Assembly: GCF_003003215.1 (NCBI RefSeq)
Contig: NZ_PVUF01000006.1
Coordinates: 164,068 to 228,067 of the forward strand
DNA from: Tritonibacter scottomollicae
GTDB lineage: Bacteria; Pseudomonadota; Alphaproteobacteria; Rhodobacterales; Rhodobacteraceae
Direction of reading: 5' to 3'
DNA: 64,000 nucleotides
Within the stretch, counting starts at the first letter, position 1; the number at the start of each line of letters is the position of its first letter. Shown here in pieces: positions 43,295-52,449 of this stretch. The notes beneath the pieces are model-generated. The model was not told the DNA's origin, ran no database searches, and was given only the letters and a program-made list of their open reading frames with translations. The translations under genes and the position numbers were made by a program.

Positions 43295-45775
43295 TCAAGC
43301 CGACGCAACGTGAGACACGGTATCGCGCCCTGCCATCACCGAAGCCATGCAGCGCAGCAGATGCTGCTTGTTGATCGGCTTGGACAGGAAGGAGTTCATG
43401 CCAGCTGCCGCGCAGGCCTCCCTGTCGCTGGCAAAGGCATTGGCGGTCAGCGCCACTATGGGTGGTTGAAAGCTCTGCTCGTTGCGGATCAAACGCGTGG
43501 CCGTGAGCCCATCCATCACGGGCATGGACATATCCATCAGCACCACATCCGGCTGACAACTCGCGCAGAGCTCAACCGCCTCCAGTCCGTTCTGTGCCTC
43601 GATCAATTCAACCGACAGGTCAGAGAGATATTTGCGGATCAACAGACGATTTGTGCGATTGTCCTCCGCCAGGAGAACCTTGCTGCCGCGAATGCGGTCT
43701 AGATCGGGTTCCAACCTGGCCGCGGGTGCCTCCAGCTCGCCCACCGGCGGTTTGCACTGGACATGAAGTGAAAAGCAGCTGCCCTCGCCCGGCCGAGAGC
43801 ACACAGTGATGTCGCCCCCCATCTGACTGGCCAGATGGCGGGAAATCGTAAGACCGAGTCCGGTACCACCAAACGCACGCGTCGTCGCTGCATCCGCTTG
43901 TGAGAACCGCTCAAAAATATTGCGCAACTGAAGTTGCGACAGCCCAATCCCGGTATCGTCGACATCAATGGTCAACGCATAGGGGTTGCCCTTGGCACGC
44001 ATCACGCGGACATCGATCCGCCCGGAAGAGGTGAATTTGACGGCGTTCCCGACAAGGTTCACGAGGATTTGCCGCAACCGACCATCGTCCGTGCGCACCC
44101 GGTCCGGCAGGTCGGGCGCATAGTCGACGTTCAGCAAAAGCCCCTTGTCCTGCGCGACAGGCCGCAACAAGTCGACGGCGCTTTCGACACATGTTTCAAG
44201 GTTGAAATCCACATCTGTCAGCGACAGCTTTCCCGACTCGAGACGAGACAAATCAAGGATATCATTGATAATCTTCAGAAGCGCCTTGGACGACGTGCGA
44301 ATGATCTGCACGTATTGCTCTTCTTCTTCCGGCAAATCGGACTCCGACAGGAGATCAGCCATCCCGATGATACCGTTCATGGGCGTGCGGATTTCATGGC
44401 TCATGTTCGCAAGGAACTCGGACTTGGCGCGGTCTGCCTTTTCGGCGGCCAGCTTTGCATCGGCAAGCTCTGCCGCATTGCGTTTGGATGCGGTCACATC
44501 GCGTTCGATCCCGATCACCATGCGCAGTTCGCCAGTTTCATCCTGCACCGGCACAAGGTTTGTATCGACCCAGATTTTCTCGCCCGACTTGGTATAGTTC
44601 AGGATTTGCCGGTGCAGACGCTCACCGCGCGCGATATGTTCGGCGATCTCCCGAACCGTGGTCAGGTCGGTCTCCGCCCCGTTCAAAAGATCGCCCGGCC
44701 GCTGCCCCTTTGCCTCTTCGATGCTGTAGCCGGTCATTCGGGTAAAGGCGGCATTGACCCAAAAGATACAGCCGTCAGCTCCGGAAAGAATGATGCTGTC
44801 GGAGGCATTCTGAGCCACGGTCGACAGTTGCTCCAGCTCCACCTGCTTGTGCTGCAACTCCTGTTCGCGCGTGCGCAGTTTCTTGATCGCGCTGCGCCGG
44901 ATAGCGGACAACCGGCAGGCCATATAGGTGGGAACGATGATCAGCACGCCAGCCGTGAGCAGGATCAAGCGCATAGGCCACAGAGTATGCGGCTCACTGG
45001 ACCAGCCACCGCGCGGGGTCGCTGCCATTTGCCAGGTTCCCGTCGGCAGGGCGATATCCATCAGAACGGCATCACGCTCAAAAATCGCCTCATCTCCGTA
45101 AAAGACGTCGCCTTGCTCTCCCATGCCATCACGTCCAGCCAAGGCGATATCGAGTGTCGCGCTTGCGTCGGTCAACCCGGCCTCTGCATAGACAATCTGC
45201 GCATCCACAACCGTTGAAACGATGCCCCAGAAGCGCCGTTCCTCGCCTTCATCGACAAAGATCGGAAAACGACCGATGAACCCGCGCCCCCCCTGAACCA
45301 GCTCGACAGGGCCTGCCAGTACCACATTGTCAATGTCGCGCGCACGCAGTGCGGCTTCTCTTTGGGCATCGTTTTGATTGTAGTCCAAGCCGAGGGCGGC
45401 CTTGTTGCGTTCATAAGGATAGACCATCGTCACCACGAGATCTGGCGCAACCGCGATGTTCAGGATTTCTGGCATGTCGCCGACAGCGATGGAGGCGATC
45501 TCGCTGAAACGCTCCTGTGACATGGTCCGATCAAGCGCCAGAACGGCCACCAGTCCCTTGATCAGCTGGAGGTCGGCATTCAGATGCCCTTCAAGGCGAG
45601 ATCGGATCAAACCGGCCTCGCTCTGCACGTCCGCGCGCAGGCTCTGTTGGTGGATCGTCCGGTTCTGTTGCTCTGCGAAAATCAGCGCGACAATGACCAC
45701 AAGCAAAGCGATCAATGTTGGCAGATAGGTTCGATTCACCACAGCCAAACCGGCTACTCGGCCCCAATGGCGCAC
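43295..45775 (-). CDS. Hybrid sensor histidine kinase with CHASE-type sensor, PAS and receiver domains
   Basis: An 826-residue hybrid kinase. Membrane helices lie at about residues 17-35 and 267-288. The periplasmic part between them looks like a CHASE-type domain (DMPEILNIAVAPDLVV, GFIGRFPIFVDEG). A PAS domain spans ~318-430 (IFWVNAAFTRMTGYSIEEAKG). HisKA has phospho-acceptor His460 (FLANMSHEIRTPMNG), the ATPase has N box NLVGNAVKF and G boxes DDTGIG and GGTGLGL, and the receiver from ~698 has Asp748 (VLMDMSMP). It starts with GTG at 45775 behind GGAGG. It converges with hmuV. Its output partner and signal are unknown. Confidence 0.92.
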   Translation of the reverse strand: MRHWGRVAGLAVVNRTYLPTLIALLVVIVALIFAEQQNRTIHQQSLRADVQSEAGLIRSRLEGHLNADLQLIKGLVAVLALDRTMSQERFSEIASIAVGDMPEILNIAVAPDLVVTMVYPYERNKAALGLDYNQNDAQREAALRARDIDNVVLAGPVELVQGGRGFIGRFPIFVDEGEERRFWGIVSTVVDAQIVYAEAGLTDASATLDIALAGRDGMGEQGDVFYGDEAIFERDAVLMDIALPTGTWQMAATPRGGWSSEPHTLWPMRLILLTAGVLIIVPTYMACRLSAIRRSAIKKLRTREQELQHKQVELEQLSTVAQNASDSIILSGADGCIFWVNAAFTRMTGYSIEEAKGQRPGDLLNGAETDLTTVREIAEHIARGERLHRQILNYTKSGEKIWVDTNLVPVQDETGELRMVIGIERDVTASKRNAAELADAKLAAEKADRAKSEFLANMSHEIRTPMNGIIGMADLLSESDLPEEEEQYVQIIRTSSKALLKIINDILDLSRLESGKLSLTDVDFNLETCVESAVDLLRPVAQDKGLLLNVDYAPDLPDRVRTDDGRLRQILVNLVGNAVKFTSSGRIDVRVMRAKGNPYALTIDVDDTGIGLSQLQLRNIFERFSQADAATTRAFGGTGLGLTISRHLASQMGGDITVCSRPGEGSCFSLHVQCKPPVGELEAPAARLEPDLDRIRGSKVLLAEDNRTNRLLIRKYLSDLSVELIEAQNGLEAVELCASCQPDVVLMDMSMPVMDGLTATRLIRNEQSFQPPIVALTANAFASDREACAAAGMNSFLSKPINKQHLLRCMASVMAGRDTVSHVASA

Positions 45776-45894
45776 CGCTTATGCCTCCGTGTCATAACAG
45801 GATCCTCAACAAGATGACTGGCTACATTGTCGCAGCTAAAACTTCCCGGATCGTTAACCCACAATCATTCCGGCGCCTGCCCTGAAGACATGCG

Positions 45895-45909
45895 AATCTT
45901 TGAAAGATT
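45895..45909. promoter_or_regulatory. 15-bp perfect palindrome upstream of the hybrid kinase
   Basis: AATCTTT-G-AAAGATT lies ~120 bases upstream of the kinase start, in the gap after fepC. No T-run is adjacent. It may be an operator or chance. Confidence 0.3.
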
Positions 45910-46004
45910 GAAATCTATTGAGCAGGAAACGCAAGAGGTTGATCGGCATCACGCGCAACGGGGGCGCAACGCCATGCCAATGCAACCCTAGACCGCGCGG
46001 GCGT

Positions 46005-46823
46005 TCACTGATCCCGGAGGACGCAATGACGCCCGATCGGAAGCATCATCGGCGCACCTGAGACCGGGTCCGAAACGACCTGACACGTCAGCCCGAACAC
46101 CCGGCCAACCATTTGCGGCGTCAGCACATCAGACGGGTGCCCCATTGCTTCAAGCCGACCGGCCACCATCGCCGCGAGCCAATCGCAATAGCGCGCAGCA
46201 AGGTTCAGGTCGTGCAACACCATGACGATGGTCGTGCCGCGCGTGCGATTGAGATCCACGAGAAGGTCAAGAACCTCGATCTGGTGATTGATATCGAGAA
46301 ACGTTGTCGGCTCGTCCAGCAGCAGGATGCTGGTTTCCTGCGCAAGTGCCATCGCGATCCAGACCCGCTGGCGCTGCCCTCCAGACAGTTCGTCAACATC
46401 GCGATCCGCAAGGTCGGCGATGCCCATGGCCTCCAGCGCCGTGGCGACGGCAGCGTCATCCTCCGCCGACCACCTTGCCCATACCCCCTGATGCGGGTGG
46501 CGCCCACGGCCAACTAGGTCCAGCACCGAGATACCATCCGGCGCAACCGGGCTTTGTGGCAACAGACCCATAGCACGTGCCAATTCCTTTGGCGGCATGC
46601 GGTGGATCGATGCCCCGTCAAGCAGCACCTCGCCTTTGGAAGGTCGCAGCAGACGCGACAGGCTACGCAACAAGGTGGATTTGCCACAGGCGTTTGCACC
46701 GACAATTGCCGTGATCTGCCCCTCCGGCACGTTAAAATCCAGCCCCTCAAGTACGGCGCGGTCTCCGTATCGGGTCTCCAGTCCGGTCGCGATCAGGGAT
46801 TTCCGTCTCAGATGCTGGTTCAA
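46005..46823 (-). CDS. fepC: Iron-siderophore ABC transporter ATP-binding protein (FepC-like)
   Basis: A 272-residue ATPase with Walker A GANACGKSTLL, MGLLPQSP at the Q loop, signature ELSGGQRQRVWIAMALAQ, Walker B ILLLDEPTTFLD and His switch VLHDLNLAARY: the FepC/FhuC type. It starts with TTG at 46823, which overlaps the permease stop, with GGAG eight bases upstream. It is the last gene of fepB-fepD-fepG-fepC. Confidence 0.9.
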   Translation of the reverse strand: MNQHLRRKSLIATGLETRYGDRAVLEGLDFNVPEGQITAIVGANACGKSTLLRSLSRLLRPSKGEVLLDGASIHRMPPKELARAMGLLPQSPVAPDGISVLDLVGRGRHPHQGVWARWSAEDDAAVATALEAMGIADLADRDVDELSGGQRQRVWIAMALAQETSILLLDEPTTFLDINHQIEVLDLLVDLNRTRGTTIVMVLHDLNLAARYCDWLAAMVAGRLEAMGHPSDVLTPQMVGRVFGLTCQVVSDPVSGAPMMLPIGRHCVLRDQ

Positions 46824-47869
46824 GACAGCGCTCCTTTGCGGTGCATGCGAATGAGAAGATAGAGCAGATAGGGTGCCCCCAATGCGCCGGTGACAATCCC
46901 GACCGGGTAACGCGACGGCAAGAGAAACTGCCCGGCATAATCGGCAGCGAGCACAAGCACGGCACCCGTCAGCGCAGACGTCATCAAGAGCGGACCACTG
47001 GCGCGTGTCATCCGCGAGGCAATCGGGCGAGACAGGAACGCAACAAAGGCGATCGGGCCACAGACGGCGGTGGCGACCGCGATCACCCCTACCGCCGACA
47101 GAACGACAAGCAAGCGGGTGCGCGCCACTGAGACCCCAATGGCCGCTGCGGCCTCATCCCCCATTTGGAGCGCACCGAGCGCCCGCCCCTGCAGCAGAAG
47201 TATGCCGCCGCAAATCCCCAGTGTCACGATCACCGGCACCGCCTGCATCAGTGTCGCGCCATTCAAGGTGCCGGTCAGCCAGCGCAGGGCTTCTTCCAGG
47301 CTCCAGGCCGGGGCTTTGGACAGCGTGTAGGCGGTGACACTCTGCAGCATCGCCGCGACGCCGATCCCGATCAGGATAAGCCGCCCGCCTGCCACGCCAT
47401 CGCGCCACGCCAGCAGGTAGATCACCATGGCGACCACAAGCGCGGCCAGCACGGCAAACACAGAGACCAGCCCGCCGGATACTCCGAAAAAGACGATGGC
47501 AAAGACCGCTGCGGCCCCCGCTCCGGCGGAAATTCCGATGATATCAGGACTGGCAAGCGGATTTCGCAACAAGACCTGGAACGCCGCCCCGGCAAGGCCG
47601 AAGCTGAGGCCGCCAACCGCCCCGAGAACCGCCCGTGGCAGGCGCAGTTCACGCACCGTGAAACCGACTCCGGGCACCTCATGCCCCCATAGCACCCGGA
47701 TCACATCAAGCGGCGCAGTCACGGATTGCCCGATGGCCAGCGTAACACACGCCAATGCCATCAAAACCGCGCCCAGCAACACGCAAAGGCGCCGCAGCTC
47801 TCGGCGACGGCGGTCGCGCTGCAGGCGGATGCTCTGGATCAATGGCGCAGGCGCTGCGAGGGTTTTCAT
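46820..47869 (-). CDS. fepG: Iron-siderophore ABC transporter permease (FepG-like)
   Basis: A 349-residue FecCD-family permease with about ten helices. It carries RLPRAVLGAVGGLSFGLAGAAFQVLLRNPLASPDIIG and GPIAFVAFLSRPIASRMTRA, the FepG-type version of the conserved blocks. It overlaps fepD and fepC by four bases each and forms the channel with FepD. Confidence 0.9.
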   Translation of the reverse strand: MKTLAAPAPLIQSIRLQRDRRRRELRRLCVLLGAVLMALACVTLAIGQSVTAPLDVIRVLWGHEVPGVGFTVRELRLPRAVLGAVGGLSFGLAGAAFQVLLRNPLASPDIIGISAGAGAAAVFAIVFFGVSGGLVSVFAVLAALVVAMVIYLLAWRDGVAGGRLILIGIGVAAMLQSVTAYTLSKAPAWSLEEALRWLTGTLNGATLMQAVPVIVTLGICGGILLLQGRALGALQMGDEAAAAIGVSVARTRLLVVLSAVGVIAVATAVCGPIAFVAFLSRPIASRMTRASGPLLMTSALTGAVLVLAADYAGQFLLPSRYPVGIVTGALGAPYLLYLLIRMHRKGALS

Positions 47870-48930
47870 AGCTCACGTATTCTCTTGCGGCGCACGATCG
47901 CAATGAAGACCGGCGCGCCGATAAAGGCGGTGACAACGCCAGCTTCCAGCTCTCCCGGACGGGCCAGGAAACGGCCCAGCACATCCGCCAGTGTGAGCAG
48001 GACTGCGCCACCCAGAGCGTTGAGCGGCAACAGGAGACGGTGATCGACGCCCGCAATCAATCGGCAGGCATGCGGGACCACAAGACCGACAAACCCGATC
48101 GGCCCGCAGATCGCCGTGGCTGCGGCACAGAGAAGAACTGCCCCCAGCGCCGCCATGAAACGCAGCCGGGCTACCCGTGTTCCAAGCACCGCTGCCGCCT
48201 CATCCCCAAGCGCAAGCATATTGAGCCCGCGCGCGCTGAGAAGCGACAGGAGCAGGCCCACGCCAAAGAAGGGCAACATCGGGCGGGTTGCCTCGAAGGT
48301 GGCACCGCCCACACCGCCGATCTGCCAAAGCTGAATTCCCCCGGCAATATCCCCGCGCGGCAGGATGATCGCGAGTGTCAGAGATGCGAGCGCGACCGAT
48401 GTGGCGGCACCCGCCAATGCGAGCTTCAACGGGGTTGCGCCCCCGCGACCAAGGCTGCCAACAGCATAGACAAAGATCGCGGCAATTGCGGCGCCTGCGC
48501 TTGCCACCCAGAGGAAGCCAGTCAGCGACTGCATGTCGAACCACGCGACCGCAATCACAACAGCCATCGCAGCGCCTGCGTTGACGCCAAGAATGCCCGG
48601 ATCGGCAAGTGGGTTCCGGGTAAGCCCCTGCATGACCGCTCCGGAAACGCCCAGCGCCGCCCCGGCCAGCGCCGCAAGGAGCGTTCGCGGCAAACGCATC
48701 TGAACAACGGCCTGCCCCAACGTCTCATTCCGCCCACTCAGACCACCCAGGACATCGCCCCAGCTCACGTCTCGGGCGCCGTAGCCCAATGACAGAAATG
48801 CCGAAACGCACAGCAGCGCCAGCAGCAGAGGGACCGCCCCCATCGCGCCGAGGTAGCGGCGAGACGAGGGCGGTGCGGGTACGTTTCGCCCCGTGCAGCC
48901 AGTGGTCGCTTCTTGGGCGGTCGATGTCAT
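47866..48930 (-). CDS. fepD: Iron-siderophore ABC transporter permease (FepD-like)
   Basis: A 354-residue FecCD permease with about nine or ten helices and the blocks RLPRTLLAALAGAALGVSGAVMQGLTRNPLADPGILGVNAGAA and GPIGFVGLVVPHACRLIAG. A polar N-terminal tail of ~28 residues precedes the first helix. Four-base overlaps with fepB and fepG indicate coupled translation. Confidence 0.9.
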   Translation of the reverse strand: MTSTAQEATTGCTGRNVPAPPSSRRYLGAMGAVPLLLALLCVSAFLSLGYGARDVSWGDVLGGLSGRNETLGQAVVQMRLPRTLLAALAGAALGVSGAVMQGLTRNPLADPGILGVNAGAAMAVVIAVAWFDMQSLTGFLWVASAGAAIAAIFVYAVGSLGRGGATPLKLALAGAATSVALASLTLAIILPRGDIAGGIQLWQIGGVGGATFEATRPMLPFFGVGLLLSLLSARGLNMLALGDEAAAVLGTRVARLRFMAALGAVLLCAAATAICGPIGFVGLVVPHACRLIAGVDHRLLLPLNALGGAVLLTLADVLGRFLARPGELEAGVVTAFIGAPVFIAIVRRKRIREL

Positions 48931-49964
48931 TCGGCGTTCCGCGCAGCCTCAGCGAGGCGGGAAACATAGGTCTCGAGAACCCAGTCGATGGCCAGCGGCG
49001 TCGGGTTGGCTCCGGTTCCCATCGGGTCATTGGCCATCAGCACCAGCGCATCATTCTCGATCACCGGCATGCGCGCGGTCAGGGGATTGTTCCTCAGGCT
49101 CTCCAAGAGGTCCTGCCCGCCGTAGGTCACGGCAATGTCGACGTCGGTAAAACTGTCGATCCGCTCCACGCTGATCTCGCCCGAGTACCGTCCCGCCTCA
49201 GTGGCATCGCGCACGCTTTGGGGGGAAATCATGCCGAGGTCTTCGAAGAACTGCACCCGCAGATCATTGGCCGAATAGAATCGAATGACGCTCAGATCAC
49301 GTGCCCGCAGATGCGTGATGAACATCGCGCGTTTTCCGGCGATTTCCGGGTATTTGGCGGTGATCGCTGCGATCTTGTCCTCGATTTCGGCGACAAGTGC
49401 CTCCCCTTCCTGCGCCATTCCCATGGCGGTGGAGTTGAGGCGGATCACCTCACGCCAGCTGGTGGCCCAGGGCCCGACGCTATAGGCGACCACCGGAGCG
49501 ATCTTGCTCAGCGTATCGTAATCGGACTGGCTGATGCCGGAATAGGCGGCGAGGATCAGATCGGGCTCGGTGGCGGCGACCGCTTCGAAGTCAATGCCAT
49601 CGCCCTCGTCGAACAGCGGCGGCATGTCCGCATCCAGTTCGGCAAGCCTGTCTTCGACCCATGGGAAGACACCATTGTCGTCGTCATCCCCGAAGTTGAC
49701 CTTGGCAAAGCCCACGGGCACCACACCAAGCGCCAACGGCACTTCGTGATTGCTCCAGCCGATCGCCGCGATACGGGTGGGTTTCTGCGTCACGACCGTG
49801 GTGCCCAGCGCGTGTTCCACAACGACCGGGAAGGTCTGCGCAGCGACGCTGGCGTCCTCCTGTGCCATGGCCGGGACGGCGCCAATAGCCGCGAGCGCTG
49901 CAAAGGCCAGCAGGACGCCGGAACGCCCCTGTTTCATACAACGACGGAACAGCTGAGACATCAT
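48927..49964 (-). CDS. fepB: Iron-siderophore ABC transporter periplasmic binding protein (FepB-like)
   Basis: A 345-residue binding protein with a signal peptide (VLLAFAALAAIGAVPAMAQ) and FepB/FecB-family blocks (PTRIAAIGWSNHEVPLALGVVPVG, EPDLILAAYSGISQSDYDTLSKIAPVVAY, VIENDALVLM). Binding proteins with this pattern carry hydroxamate or mixed ferric siderophores. The start at 49964 has GAGGAGG; ATG codons further up lack it. It is divergent from the receptor across 343 bases. Confidence 0.9.
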   Translation of the reverse strand: MMSQLFRRCMKQGRSGVLLAFAALAAIGAVPAMAQEDASVAAQTFPVVVEHALGTTVVTQKPTRIAAIGWSNHEVPLALGVVPVGFAKVNFGDDDDNGVFPWVEDRLAELDADMPPLFDEGDGIDFEAVAATEPDLILAAYSGISQSDYDTLSKIAPVVAYSVGPWATSWREVIRLNSTAMGMAQEGEALVAEIEDKIAAITAKYPEIAGKRAMFITHLRARDLSVIRFYSANDLRVQFFEDLGMISPQSVRDATEAGRYSGEISVERIDSFTDVDIAVTYGGQDLLESLRNNPLTARMPVIENDALVLMANDPMGTGANPTPLAIDWVLETYVSRLAEAARNAE

Positions 49965-50307
49965 GAACCTCCTCGACGCCAATGATCTCCATTCCCATTT
50001 CGAGTTTCACGATGCCCCTCACCGGTCAACCGAAGCAGGCAGGAAAATCAGGGCCAAACCGCCACCAAGGCGGAAACAACCAGAGAAACTGACCAAAAAA
50101 GTCGATTTTTACAATACGCGCCACCCTCCCGGCGGATAGGCAGCGGCGCGAACATACGCCCGGCCACAGCCACGCAACCACTTTCCCTCGGGTGAGCGCC
50201 GCCAGTCCCCCCGTGTGCTCTGTTCCCCTCGCCCGGTGGTCCTGGCTCTTGGACCATCAGACGAAGCCTCAGAAACAGAAAAACAATAACCAAATGGGAC
50301 CTCTAGG
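49965..50307. other. Divergent promoter region of fepB and the siderophore receptor
   Basis: 343 bases without a gene. It should contain promoters for both units and sites for the AraC-type regulator and an iron regulator. I saw no clear long palindrome. The 50255-50300 stretch is A-rich just before the receptor ribosome site. Confidence 0.5.
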
Positions 50308-52407
50308 ATGACCCTTGAAACGCCAAACATCAAAGGCCGACGCCTGCGCGCCTTGATGGCAGGTTGCACGGCCCTGATCGCCGTTCCGAGCCTTGCCATC
50401 GCGCAAGCCGATGACGAGTTGATCGTGCTGGAACCGATCACGGTTCAAGCTCAGGACGACACGCAAACGCTGGTGGCAAGCGAAGTGACCTCCGGCTCCG
50501 GGCTTGCGACGGATGTGATGGACACCTCCGCCACAGTCTCGGTCGTAACCGCACGCGAAATCCAACAGCGCGGCGCCCAGACCATCGAGCAGGTGCTGAA
50601 CTATACTGCAAGCGTGGTGACCGACTACTACGGCGCAGACAGTCGTTTCGACTACTTTAGAATCCGTGGTTTTGATGCCTACACCTATCGGGACGGGCTG
50701 CGGGTCGGCGCATCGTTCGGTGGGCTGCGCGAAGAGCCCTATGCGTTTGAACGGGTCGAGGTCGTGAAGGGCGGTAACTCCACCACCTTTGGCGTGTCAG
50801 ATCCCGGTGGGTCGGTGAACTTTGTCACCAAGACGCCAAAACAGGGTCGCCACGGCGAGGCCTATTTGTCGTTCGGCTCATTCAACAGCAAAGAAGTCGG
50901 GTTTGACTTCGGCGACGATCTGAATGCAGACGGGACCCTCTCCTATCGTCTGGTTGGCCTGGTGCGCGACGCAGATGCCGAATGGGATTTTTCGCGTGAT
51001 GACGAGACCTACCTGGGCGCAAGCATTGCCTGGCGTCCAACTGCGATGACCAGCCTCGTCTTTGCGGTGGATCGGCTGCACCGGGATGGCGTCCCGGGCG
51101 GTGGTGGCCATCCAATGGACACGGACTATGACGCCAGCCGCTATTTTGGCGAGCCTGATTTCAACTATCGTGGCGTTGATCGCACCACGGCCTCCCTCAT
51201 GTTCAATCATGAGTTCGACAACGGGCTACAGCTGGGAGTGTCCGCGCGCTACACCGACAGCGCCTCCGACTACGGCTATGTCTATCTTGATGACCGCAGG
51301 AACATCGCGCCCGGCGCCAATGTGGTGGATCGTTTCCTGTTCGCCAACGATTCATCCGGCAATGACTTTGTCATAAATGCAAATCTTCAGTATGACGCCA
51401 GCTTCGGCGCCATCGAAAGCCGCACGCTGGTCGGTATCGAGTATTCCGACAGTAGCGACTACAATACCGCCTGGTGGTCCGCCGTCGACCCGATCGACCA
51501 CACCAATTTCGCCTATACAGGCGGCGGCTATGACCTCGACAGCATCGCGCCCTACCAGGTGCGCCGTACAGATCAGACCACCAAAAGCGTATATCTGCAG
51601 GAAGAGCTGACCTTCAACGAGCAATGGATCGCAAACTTCGGCCTGCGCTACGACGAAGGTGAAACCACGCAGACCAACCTGCAGACCGGCGCCACGTCCA
51701 GCGGCGACTACGGCGAGACAACCCTGCGGGCGGGTCTCCTATACAAGGTCACGCCGGACCTGTCCGTCTACGGCAGCTATTCTGAATCCGTGGTCCCGGC
51801 GGGCCTTACTGTTGAACCGGAACGTGGTCGTCAGCTGGAGGCAGGCGTCAAATACCGTCCGGCCGGAGGGCGTGCCTTGCTGTCCGCCTCGATTTACGAT
51901 CTGACCAAACACAACATGACGGTCACGAACCCGACCACCATGATGGATGAGACCATCGGCGAATCCAGCGTGCGCGGTCTCGATCTCGAAGCGAAGGTTG
52001 ACCTCTACCGGAACTTCTCGATCATTGCAGGCTACTCGCACCTTGACTCCGAAATCGTCGATGACGGTGACGGCGGCAATGAAGGCAATGCACTGCAGTT
52101 TGTTCCCAGCAATGTCGGCTCGCTCTGGGTGAACTACACGCTGGAGGGCGCTGGCAATCGGGGCGACATGGTGTTCGGGCTTGGTGCGCGCTACACTGGC
52201 ACGATGTGGTACGACAATGCCAACACACGCGAGGGAGACTCCTTCACAGTGGTCGATGCCTCGTTCTCCTACGACATCCGAGAGAATACCAACCTTCGCC
52301 TCAACGTCACCAACCTGTTTGACAAGAAACACGTTTCAGGTGGCATCGGCGCTAACTGGTATTCACCCGCACGTACCATCAGCGCCACCCTGACCCGTAC
52401 TTGGTAA
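50308..52407 (+). CDS. TonB-dependent siderophore receptor
   Basis: A 699-residue outer-membrane receptor of the ferric-hydroxamate/ferrichrome class: signal peptide (TALIAVPSLAIAQA), a TonB-box region around LEPITVQAQ, and a plug with VSVVTAREIQQRGAQTIEQVLNYTASVV, FDYFRIRGF and ERVEVVKGGNSTTFGVSDPGGSVNFVTK. The barrel ends VTNLFDKKHV...TLTRTW with terminal aromatic Trp. GGGA precedes the ATG. With fepBDGC and the AraC regulator it forms a complete uptake locus. No siderophore biosynthesis genes are in the window, so it probably uses siderophores made elsewhere. Confidence 0.92.
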   Translation: MTLETPNIKGRRLRALMAGCTALIAVPSLAIAQADDELIVLEPITVQAQDDTQTLVASEVTSGSGLATDVMDTSATVSVVTAREIQQRGAQTIEQVLNYTASVVTDYYGADSRFDYFRIRGFDAYTYRDGLRVGASFGGLREEPYAFERVEVVKGGNSTTFGVSDPGGSVNFVTKTPKQGRHGEAYLSFGSFNSKEVGFDFGDDLNADGTLSYRLVGLVRDADAEWDFSRDDETYLGASIAWRPTAMTSLVFAVDRLHRDGVPGGGGHPMDTDYDASRYFGEPDFNYRGVDRTTASLMFNHEFDNGLQLGVSARYTDSASDYGYVYLDDRRNIAPGANVVDRFLFANDSSGNDFVINANLQYDASFGAIESRTLVGIEYSDSSDYNTAWWSAVDPIDHTNFAYTGGGYDLDSIAPYQVRRTDQTTKSVYLQEELTFNEQWIANFGLRYDEGETTQTNLQTGATSSGDYGETTLRAGLLYKVTPDLSVYGSYSESVVPAGLTVEPERGRQLEAGVKYRPAGGRALLSASIYDLTKHNMTVTNPTTMMDETIGESSVRGLDLEAKVDLYRNFSIIAGYSHLDSEIVDDGDGGNEGNALQFVPSNVGSLWVNYTLEGAGNRGDMVFGLGARYTGTMWYDNANTREGDSFTVVDASFSYDIRENTNLRLNVTNLFDKKHVSGGIGANWYSPARTISATLTRTW

Positions 52408-52424
52408 GCGTTGATATCCTTTAA

Positions 52425-52449
52425 GCTCGGCCCTGTCATAGGGCCGGGC
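52425..52449. terminator. Hairpin between receptor and AraC gene
   Basis: CGGCCCT (52428-52434) and AGGGCCG (52440-52446) form a seven-pair stem with a five-base loop between converging genes. There is no strong T-run. Confidence 0.5.

Noticed and set aside
43934..45217. 427-codon plus-strand frame opposite the hybrid kinase
   Set aside because: Shadow frame; the minus-strand kinase has all catalytic boxes.
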